Shown: positions 48,572-58,800 of the stretch, piece by piece
Position numbering within the stretch: position 1 is the stretch's first letter
How the letters are laid out: the number at the start of each line of letters is the position of its first letter
Source: Bryoerythrophyllum caledonicum
Lineage: Eukaryota; Streptophyta; Bryopsida; Pottiales; Pottiaceae
Length of the DNA: 64,000 nucleotides
NCBI GenBank assembly: GCA_963971425.1
Contig: OZ020521.1
Location: 10,185,519-10,249,518, forward strand
Reading direction: 5' to 3'
Notes under the pieces: generated by a model
What the model was told of the DNA's origin: nothing
What the model saw: the letters and a program-made list of their open reading frames with translations, nothing else
Database searches by the model: none
Position numbers and translations under genes: made by a program

Positions 48572-49521
48572 GTGCAGAGACCAGTGGCGGCAAGAGCTCT
48601 GCAAGGGGAGTTCGATGGCTGGCGAAATGCACAGGAGCTTGCGTCGCGAGGGCAGGGGGAGGCGAGCGGATGCAGGAGGGGCGACATTTTTCAGAGCGCG
48701 GTAGGAGGGCGGGGAGAGCCTACAGCCTCCCCGTGGGCCACTGGCCGGGAATGTGGACATAGCAGCGACGGCCTGCGTACTCAACAACGTGGAGAGACTC
48801 AAAGGGTGCCATCGTTGGAGGATGTGCACTATAATCAACAGCAGCAAAGAGAAACTCGAGGGGTCGCATCAGTGGAAGAAGTGCGGGCTTCGCAGCCTGA
48901 GGTGACAGTAAGCAAAAAAAGACAGACAGGGACATGGACTAATTTACAGCTAGAGGCGGCAATCGTTGCCGTCGACCGTGGCGGAAAACTGAAATCTGTG
49001 GCTTGTGATTTCGACATCCCAGCTTCATCACTTCGAGACCACGTCTGTGGTATAACAACTCAGAGAAAAAAAGGGAGAGCAGGGGTTTTGAGCGGGGAAG
49101 AGGAAAGCAACTTGGTGCAGTGGATGTTGGACATGCAGGCACATGCACATCCGGTGTCGGTGATTGAGCTGCGCAGCAAGGTTGCAGAGATGACACAGGA
49201 GCGTTGGACTCCGTTCAAGGAGGGTATACCCGGCCGGGGTTGGCTACGCTGGTTCAGAGTGCGACATCCAGAGCTCACTTTGCGGTGTCCACAAGGGTTA
49301 GAGGAAGGGCGGGCAAGGGGATTGAACCAAGGCAATGTAGCATCTTTCTATGAAAACTTGCAGAAAGTTTATGAGCGCCAAGGGTATTCACCGTCACAGA
49401 TCTGGAATGCAGATGAATCAGGTGCTCAGGCCGGGAAGAATGGAGGTGGAACGCTTGTATTCGCACGGCGTGGCACTAAATCCGTTCATGCCACAGTACC
49501 TGACAGTAGAGAGCATCTAAC
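48572..49521 (+). pseudogene. Pogo/Tigger-type (CENP-B-like) transposase, cut by the LINE
   Basis: The frame contains an N-terminal psq-type helix-turn-helix (TWTNLQLEAAIVAVDRGGKL to SSLRDHV), a CENP-B-type DNA-binding part (RWTPFKEGIPGRGWLRWFRV) and the beginning of a DDE catalytic domain: QIWNADESGAQ, with the first catalytic Asp, then ARRGTKSVHATVPDSREHL. At that point the reading runs into a (GAA)4 tract and the stem-loop that form the 3' end of the inserted LINE, so the second and third catalytic acids are missing. The upstream frame opens with GTG and has no early in-frame ATG, so the true N-terminus is unknown. Such transposases act in trans on elements with TA target sites. The C-terminal half is expected beyond the LINE's 5' end, outside the window. 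Confidence 0.82.
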
Positions 49522-49534
49522 AGAAGAAGAAGAA
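49522..49534 (-). repeat. (TTC)n tail at the LINE 3' end
   Basis: On the minus strand the LINE ends with four TTC units directly after the terminal stem-loop, then continues into host transposase coding sequence. A short repeat tail in place of poly(A) is common in LINEs that recognise a 3' stem-loop. It marks the insertion junction. Confidence 0.75.
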
Positions 49535-49561
49535 CGCCGGTTCCCGACAAGGGAACCGGCG
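49535..49561 (-). promoter_or_regulatory. Terminal 3' stem-loop of the LINE
   Basis: CGCCGGTTCCC and GGGAACCGGCG form a perfect 11-bp, GC-rich stem with a 5-nt loop (TTGTC on the element strand). Its position immediately before the (TTC)4 tail suggests it is the structure bound by the reverse transcriptase to begin target-primed reverse transcription, as known for stringent-type LINEs such as UnaL2. That role is inference. Confidence 0.75.
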
Positions 49562-49714
49562 TGAATAAAGTGTCTGTTCGTTCCATTGCTAAGACCATGC
49601 CCAACGGACAAGGAATGAGCGAACCGGAACTACTTCCCCCTTTCGAGGGTAGACACTATGTGACGAGTAGCCAGAAACCAACCAACAACGACCAACCACG
49701 ACCAAACTAACGAG

Positions 49715-49757
<43 letters not shown>
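49715..49757. repeat. 43-nt A homopolymer (poly-U in the LINE RNA)
   Basis: An uninterrupted run of 43 A on the plus strand lies within the LINE 3' untranslated region, so the element's RNA would carry U43. It is not the 3' poly(A) tail, because it has the wrong strand and lies 180 nt inside the element. The exact length may be affected by sequencing or assembly slippage. Confidence 0.85.
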
Positions 49758-49758
<1 letters not shown>

Positions 49759-49803
49759 AACCAAACAGGCAGCCAATCAGGAAGAGACAGAGTGGCGAAG
49801 TTC

Positions 49804-52800
49804 TTAAGGGGGGTCTTGCCTATCAGGGAGGACTTGGTTGTTTTCGATTTTGCGTTTATGCAGTAAAATAGACATGGCATGTTGAATAGCGATGGTGTTG
49901 ATATTTTTAAAGGTAGTTTTAATTGTATCAATGGGTATCTTGAAGGTATCTTCGAGAGTTTCCATAGATGGGATAAAGGTGGTGGCACGAGCGCCGGATG
50001 TGATAACAATAAGGGGGTCCACATTCCAGCCGAGGGCAATGATGTCGTCTATGAGGGGTTGGTATTTATCTATTTTGTTTTGTATTGTTTCCGGGGAGAA
50101 TCTATCGTTGCAATATGTAAATTCGATGAATTGAATGGTGTAGTCTTGGTTGATGTTCTCGGGTGGTGGGTCGTTGTATGGTAAGCCTTTGACACAAAGA
50201 ATGTCCGGTTTGAGCCTAGCATTGCAATGACATCTTTGGGTCATACATGAGCATGGAAGTAGCCATGGGGGGACCGTGTTTTCTTGTAGATTGCTATTAA
50301 AAGTGCCGGCGTTCATAAGTATGAAACATCTCGATTTATTGTAGGAGGTGATTAGTTTTCGAACTTCCCATACCGCTTTGTTATGTCTTTTAACAATTAG
50401 GGAGTGTATGTGGTGGTTTTGGCATTTGAGTAGCACATGAAGCCATGTGTCGGGGTCCGTTGAGGGGCATATGGGACATGTTATGGATGGGAATCTTTCT
50501 GTTCCAAAGAAGAGTTGTTTGCGAGCGTTTCCCATATAGTGGCCAGTACGGAATTTGATGAGGCATGTTATTTGTGAGTCTGAGATGATGGGGTTTTTCC
50601 AAAAGTTTGTAGAGAGTTCATTGTCTATGTTGTTATTGTTAGTCCATTTTTCTATGTTAGGAATATTTTCTGAAATTGTATCCAGGTTGTTGTAGAGGTC
50701 TTGTTTTTTGAGATATTTGCCTAAAAATCTAATTGGGCCTTTGTCGGGGGTATCTTCTTTGGAAGGCCAATCTTCTTTTTGAAAGTAGTATGGGGTGGCA
50801 TGAGCATGTTCGTGAGGGTCTTTGGCATTTTTGTGTGTTTTTTCTCGGCCTTCTTTTGCAAGTTTGTCTGCTTGTTCGTTGCCATCAATGTTGGCATGGG
50901 CTCTGACTTTGTGAAGGGTTGTGATTTGTGTACGTTTTTGTAACATTTGTACCATTGATGTTAGTATGGTTTGGTCGGGGTGACTGTTGTGAAGGGTTGG
51001 GTGTGTTATTTGAGTGTTTAGTAGGTAGAGTGCATTTATACAATCGGTGAATATATGTGCAGGTTCATTTTTGTATTTTGTTGTGATGATTTGTAGTGTT
51101 TTGTGAATGGCCATAAGTTCTGCTCTGAGGATATTTTGTAGTCCATGGAGTCTCTTGGCTAGTTTAATTTCTTTGGTAGAATTATATATGCCATAGCCAG
51201 CTTTTTCTCTTCGCCAAGAGCCCGGGCTAATTTGTTCCGGTGGTTTAAAAGAGCCGTCGGTGTAATAACTGTATGCGGGGTTAAATTTTGGTGTGGTATG
51301 AGTTGGGTAGTCTGGGAGAGGGGGAGGTATGACGGAGTAGTTTAATGTGTTGTTGTCATAGTTTAATTTTGACCATTTTTTACTTTTGTTTACGGGGGTT
51401 TGTATGGGTGTTGGTGGGGCCGGTTTTGTGTATGGTCTTTGTATGTCTAGATTGTCTGTTATGGAGGTAAGTTCCGCAAGTTGTTCTAGGGAGCCCAGGT
51501 TTTGATTTTGATGATGGACGCATAGTATTTGTAATGTAGATGGCTCTATTCGGGGTTTTTTTAGCTTGGGTGGGATATTAGGTTCTTCGTATGGTATTGT
51601 GTCTGCTTCGAATAATGCAATGATGTGGGAATCTGGGAATGGGTTTAAATGTTGGTTGTTGATTTGGTACCAATTGTTGTTCGGTGTGACGATGATTGTT
51701 TTTGTGTTATTTGGATCGTGTTTGGCGGCGAGTCTAGCCCAATGTATGGCTTGTTCTATGTCTTTCTCGTTGTGGGGGTGAGCTATTCCATTTCCGATCC
51801 ATTTGTGTTCAAAGGCCTTGCCTAGGGATCCAAATATTTTGTCTCTTTCGTACGGTGAGTAGAATTTATTTAGTTTGGTAGGACATGTGATCGGGGAGGA
51901 AAAGTATGAGTGTTCGATGTTAAAGGATGATATTAGTGAGTCTAAAATGGGGGTGGGTATTGTGTATTGCGCATTTTTGAGGGGGTCAGTTTTTGATATT
52001 CGATATTTATATCTTTGGTAAAGCCATATTAGTTCGGTTTCAAAGGGTTGGGTTGTTGGTTCAATGTTTGTAGGGGATTGTAATTTTGTATGATATTGGT
52101 TCCATAACCATTCGAGCCGGGTAATGGGTATGGTGTGTAAATGTCGGCCGTTTTCTTCGTATAGATGTGCTTGATTGTTATCTATTTGAATTGTGTTTGA
52201 GGATGTAAGGATATCATTTTCGGGGTTGCATTCTGTTGTGTAGATGTTTAAGAGTGGGATAATTATGGGTGGCGTTACGGACCTTGAATCTGAGGATTGT
52301 TCTTGTGGATGGTGGGTAAGGATGATATATGAGTATATTTTGTTTTGGATCTTTTGGTAGTATTGTTTTAATTTTTCAGTGTTATGTGTGGAGGTATTGG
52401 TGTCATGCCGTGGAAAAAGGTCTCTTTGGGGGAGCCATTTATTGTATGTATTATCATTGTGTTGCCATTGGCATAGGTATTTTGTGTAGGTATTTTGTAT
52501 GTTATTTGTGTCTGTGTGTTGGATATGTTTATGGTTTATGATATTATTAATGGGGTATGTGGTAGGGTTTTTGGGGATGTATGTTGGGGGGCGGGGGTGG
52601 TATGTATGTGGAGGGTTAGGGGGATTGGTTGGTGTGGGAATATTTCTTGGGATGATATTATTGTTGAGGGTGATGAATGGATCTTTAAGTGTATGAGAGT
52701 ATGGGTGTATGTTGCAAGGAGTATGACATATAGTGGGGCATGTTATGTGGCAAAATAGTTGTTTAGCAACACTTAGGGCACTCTTTATTAGTTTAGATGG

Positions 52801-55800
52801 GGTGAAGTGGTAGGTTTTGAAGTCCTCATTGTTCATGATGTGTGTACCGTTAGGTAAGGTGATTTGGTTTAGTTCAAAAATATTTTTTGAGAGGAGTTTT
52901 TGTAGAAGCTTTTGGGAGAGTTGGGCATTGAGTGTGTTATGATTTAATGTTTCTTGGCGCCATAGTATTTCTAGTGTTGTAGGATTAGTGAGGAAGTTCG
53001 GGAGTGTACTTTTAAGGTGGGCTTTAGCTATATGTTTTAATAAGAAGAATGTTCGTGTTATTGGCGATCTTATGCAGTCACTTTTTTTAATTCTCGGTAT
53101 ATTTTCAGCGCCACCATATTGGGCAAGGACATAGTGAGTTAATCCATTATATATTTTCCCAAGTCTTCCTTTATCGTTTAGAGCATTTTGCAGTTGTTCG
53201 CCTATACATCGGAGGTATGCGTTTTTTAGGGAGAAAGCTTCAAGTCCAAATAGGTTATGTGGTAGTTGGGTTATTGCATTTGACATACATTTTGGTAATC
53301 CACATATGGTTTTTTGTATGGCTATTATTTTTTTGTCAAGTTTTTTGATAGCTGGCATAGAGTATGGTACACCGTAGAAACTGTATGCCACACCTGGGCG
53401 TAGTACGGTATCAACCATTTTTATTTTTTGTTTCATGGTGGCTGGGCATGTTGTTAGTTCTTTGCATTGTTTGATGAGCTTTGTGGTTGTAGTGTGGATT
53501 TGGATTTTCCATTTTAGTGAGGGAACAAGATTTGTACCTAGGTATATGTATGGTTCGTTTTGGTGTAGTATAGGGATTGGTTGGTTGCGGTAGTTGATGT
53601 TGGAGGTTTGCATTAGGGCTTTGAAAGTGGTAGGGTTTAATTTAGATTTGTTGGGGCATCCGGTAGCGGCACATTTTGGAACTCCCACATCCATGCCAGC
53701 CCATCTACAATATCTATCAATTTTATGGAGTTGTATTTGGATTGATTTGATATTGTTAGTTATGGTGGCTAGGTCATCTGCGTATGCGGCGGAGTTTATT
53801 GTGACTTGTGATGTGCCGAAAGTATATCCATTATTGCCTCTTTCTAGCCATCTAAGTAGTGGTTCCAAGAATATAATAAATAGGTATGGGCTGAGGGTGT
53901 CCCCTTGTATAGTTCCTCTTTGGATGGGTATAGGTTTTGTTTTCCCAAAGTGTTCGCCGATATAGCAAGTAGATGATTGGGAATAGATGTTTCCAACAAG
54001 TGTAGTTGCCTCTTTTGGATAGCCAAGGTCTGACATTATTGCTAGAAGTCTGGCATGATCAATTGAGCCAAAGGCATTTTTGAAGTCCACGTATAGTATG
54101 TATATATCTTGGTTAGTAAATTTTGCGTCTTCTAATGCGGCTATTATAGTTTGTATTTGCCGTGCGGTACTTCTCTCCGCTCTAAATCCTTCTTGACTAT
54201 CATGTAGGATTTTGAATTTTTCGCCGTATGAGGATAGTATGTGGGTGAGTGTACTGGTAAAAAGCTTATATATTGTGTTAGCTAGTGCAATTGGTCTATG
54301 ATTGGGTAGTATGGATGGATCGCCTTTTTTGTATAGTAGAATTGTTGCACTTGTTTTCCATGAATTTGGTATTTGTTTTTGTTTATAGCAGTGAGAAAAG
54401 AATAGGAATAGTAGTTTATGAAATCTTGGAGGCATGTTTTTGAGTATTGAGTTTGGTATGCGGTCTGGGCCTGGGGCCTTATTATTTCCAAGATTTTGGA
54501 GGCATGTGTCGTATGTGGCTCTGTTGAGGTATTTATGTAGTGGAATTTCTGGTTCGCCCCGTTTGTCAAGGGTATATCCGTCCAAGTCGTGCCAAGGGTA
54601 TTGGCGTATTGCACATGTGCATTCTATTGTATGTTGTGGCTGGTAATTACATGTTGGTATTGTTGGTCTATTGGTTTTTGTTTGTTGGTTGAATATTTCA
54701 TTCGCAATGTCTTCGGGGCTAGTTAGAATATTATTATATTGATCTTTGATACAATCCATTGGTGGGGATTCAAGGTTTTTAAAGACTTTTTTGTTAATTT
54801 TTTTGGGGCTGATTTCGTATAGTTGTCTGTATTTTGAGATGGCTTTTTTAATGTTTTCTTTTGTGTATTTTGTGATTATTTTCCGGGCTTGTATGTTGGC
54901 ATTTTTTGCAATTATCGCGATATCTTTTATCCATGTATCGTGGGGAAGGTCCGGAGGAGGCGGGGTAGGGAATTGGATATGTTGCATATTTAGTAGTTCG
55001 TTGTGTATGGGGTGGTTACGCCATTGAGGGTTGTTTTTTACAATTCTAATGGTTTTACGTATGGTATGGTATGTGGTTAAGTGTTGTTTCCAAGTTTTAG
55101 AAAGTTTGTGGGGTAGATACCCGCCTTGTTGAGAGGTTCTGTTTGTCATTTGGGGTATTGGGTGTGCTCTACAAGTTTGTTCTAGTGTATCAGAGATTTT
55201 ATTGATGAGTTTGTCTAGAGAGTGGCATGCTTCTTGCCATTGTGCTTGTGTTAATTGACTATTGATTTCAAGAGTGTTTATGAGGGAGTCTATTTGTACG
55301 GTGTTTTCTTCGAAGAATTTTGTGTTGAATTTTTCTATGTTGGTTTTTGGGATGGGGTTGAGTATGCGTATAGTGTCTTTGTTTGGGATTGTAGGAGTTC
55401 TACTAATTAGTGTGTTATTTGGGATGTGCAGTTGTATGGGTGAGTGGTCCGAATTGAGAATACTATCTTTGTTTGTTGTGGAGGTGTAATGTGTGTTGTT
55501 GTTTGTATTTATATAGAATCCATCTATTAGACTCCAATCACTATAATTGTGGCCACCTTGTCTAGAGAATTGTGTATCGGTATTGATGTAAGTGAAGTTT
55601 AAGTTTTCTGTGAAGCGGCGCCATTGGTAATCAATGTTTTGAGGGGGGGTGTGATGGTTTCCATTTTGGCGGCCAATTAGCGCTATGTCTCTATTGAAGT
55701 CTCCACATAATAGGTATGTATGATTGGGATGATTATTAATATGGGTTGTAATAGTGTTTTGTATATCTAAGAGAAATCTAGTATCTTCGGGATGGGATGG

Positions 55801-58800
55801 CATATACATGTGAAAGATTAACCACGATTGTAGTGGGTGATTAGTGATTTTAATTATTTGAATGTATGGTGATATGTGCATTGGGGTAGGGATTTTGTTG
55901 ATGTTGCCGGGGAATGTATATTTTTTGTGTATTAATGTAAGGAGGCCACCGCGGCCCGGTGTGTATGGTCTCCTTTGTTGCATGCATCTTGTAAGTGCAT
56001 GTGTATTGTTAAAGATGAGTTTATAGTCTTGAAATATATTTTGTATATATTTTGTAGATTTTGTGGCGGTTAGTTTTGTTTCTTGTATAACTATAAGAGC
56101 CGGTGGTGTGTCTGTGTTTGCGACTAGAGTTTGTAAGCTAGGAAGGGCAGTGTTTAGTGAGGAAGCATTCCATGTGATTATGTATGTATTTTCTTGGATT
56201 GGTCTAATGTTTTGATTTTGGTTTTGAGGAGGGATGTAGGGAAGAGGTGGGGGTGGGTGGGTGTATTCTGGTATAGGGTCTAGACATTTTAGTGATTCAC
56301 TTATGAGGTTGTTAGGGAGGTAAGGGAATTTTAGTTTTATTATATCATTTGAGGGTGGTATGTCTTGACTATGTAAGAAGTCGTATAGTCTTTTATGTAT
56401 TGAGTTCTCATGGTTTATAATATTTTGGTTGTCTACTAGGAATTCAGTATAGGGGTGTGGAGTGTAAATGTGTCGTTCTGGTGGGTTTTGTAAGGTTAGT
56501 AAGGTTTGTAGGAGTGTATTAGTCCATGTAATTGTGTTCAGATTTTGTGGATTTAGAAGTTGGTTACATTCATCTATGTTTGGATGAGTAGTGATTATTA
56601 GTGCATATAAGATGTGGGGTGGTGGATGCGTATTTTTTTGTTGTATGTATAGGGCAATGTTTGGGTGGGAAGTGTTTTGTATGTGGTGTAATGTATGTGT
56701 GTTTTTTAGAAATGGTGCGAAGGGTTTTGCAATGTGTTCATATTCTGGTTGGAGTTTTATGGTATTAGGTATAAAGTAGATTTTGGCATTTTTTTTGTGT
56801 GATGTAGGATGTCTTTTTAGTATATTGGGCATGGGTCCCGGGTTGGTTTCAATGTCTCCTCCTAGAAGTAGTAGAAGTTTGTGGTATATATGTTTAGTGG
56901 TGTATTTTAAAGGCTTTGTTGTGTTATTAATGACTTGTTGGTTTGGGGGTAGGTGGATGTTTGTATTTTGTGTGTGAGTTGTGGGTTTATTTATTTTTAT
57001 AGTAGGTGTAGTTGTTTTCGTCTTTAGTTTATTTTTTGTCCATGTGGTTTTTGTGGTTGTTTTTGTTTTAGTAGTGTATGGATGTATGTATGATTGGTTG
57101 TATTTTATCTTGGTTGTTTTTGTCCGTGTGCATGTGTAACTATTATGTTTAAGACTATTTGTATGTGGGTTTATGTTGGTTTTTAAAGTGGCTTTTAAGT
57201 CCTTTTTTTCATATGCGGTGTTATTATATACTTTGTGGTTTGTACAATTGTTTGTTTTGGTGTTTGTATTAGTATTTGGTATGAAATATGTTTTGGTATT
57301 CTTTTTGTGCGAAGCGGGGTGTCTTTCTAATATGTTCGGCATGGGTCTTGGGTTAGTCTCCATGTCTCTTCCAATTAATACTAGTATTTTGTAGTAGATG
57401 GGTTTTTTGTTTTGTTTTAGAATTTTTCGTTTTTGAATGTGGCTTTGGTATTTGTGTTTTTTTGATTGTATGTGTTTGTCTTTGTATGTGTGTGTGTATA
57501 TGTATGTGTTTCGTTGATGGTGTGTGGTTGTCTTTGTGTGTGTGTATGTAGTTTTATGTGGTGTTATATTAGTATTCTTTTGTATGTTTGTATTAGTGTA
57601 TGTCACGGTTTTTGTCTTGGTATTTGTATCAGTATCTTTGATAGTATTTGTGTTAGTATTCGTATGAGTACACGTACCGCTATTTGTATAGGTATTTGCA
57701 TTTGTATAAGTATAAGTATTTGTAGTTATATACATACCAGTATGTATATCAGTATACGTACCAGTATTTGTATCAGTATATTTATAAGTATATTCACCGG
57801 TGTATGTATCAATATAAGTATCAGTATACGTATCAGTATATATACCCGAATATTGAAATAATGAGTTTTCTAAAAGATTTCTTTCGAAACATATTTTGTC
57901 TAAAACTATGATTTCTAAAAACAGATTGATATTTATTTCAATCAGATTCAAGTATATTCTTACTTTTATTAGAATTTCTATTTTTAGTAATTCTATTTTT
58001 GGCGACTTCGGCGCCCATCCGGCCGGCGACACATTCATCCCACCTCCTATCCTCATTATTCTACATACTCTCAAAAAATTTCTACTCTTTAATCGCAAAC
58101 TCTTCTCAACTTTATATATATCATTTTTAATGTTATTATTAACTTTCCTTTTATCCCTACAATTTATATTCCAAACTCTATTTTTAGTCTTTACTATTTT
58201 ATCATAACTATCTTCTCTGTTTATTTTTACTCCGACATTTTTGTTTCTCTTTACAAGTTTGGTTAATTTTCCATCCCTCATTTTTGATTTCCTTATGAAG
58301 CCTATTCTATTTTTAGTACTGCTGTTTATAGCTATTCTTTTACTATTTGTATTTTTATTATAATTAATATAAATTACTACTTTGGTGAAATTTTCATCCC
58401 TTATTCTTGATTTTTCAATGAAGCATATTCTATTTTTAGTACTGCTGTTTATATCTATTTCTTTAATATTTATATTCATATTATAATTAATTCTCATTGC
58501 TACTTTGCTTAATTTTCCATTCCTTACCTTTGTTTTTCTTAGGAAGCATATTCTATTTTTAGTACTGCTGTTTATAGTTATGTTCTTAATATTTGTATTC
58601 TTATTATAATTAATTCCCATTATTAATTTTGGTAATTTTCCATCCCTTATTTTGGATTTCCTTAAAAAGGATATACTATTTTTTGTGTTGCTGTTTGTTC
58701 CTATGTTCTTATTATTTGAAACTTTTATAAATTTATAAATATCTATCTTTTTCCTTTTTAATTTATAATATGTCTTTTTACTCTCCTTGTTTTTCCTATT

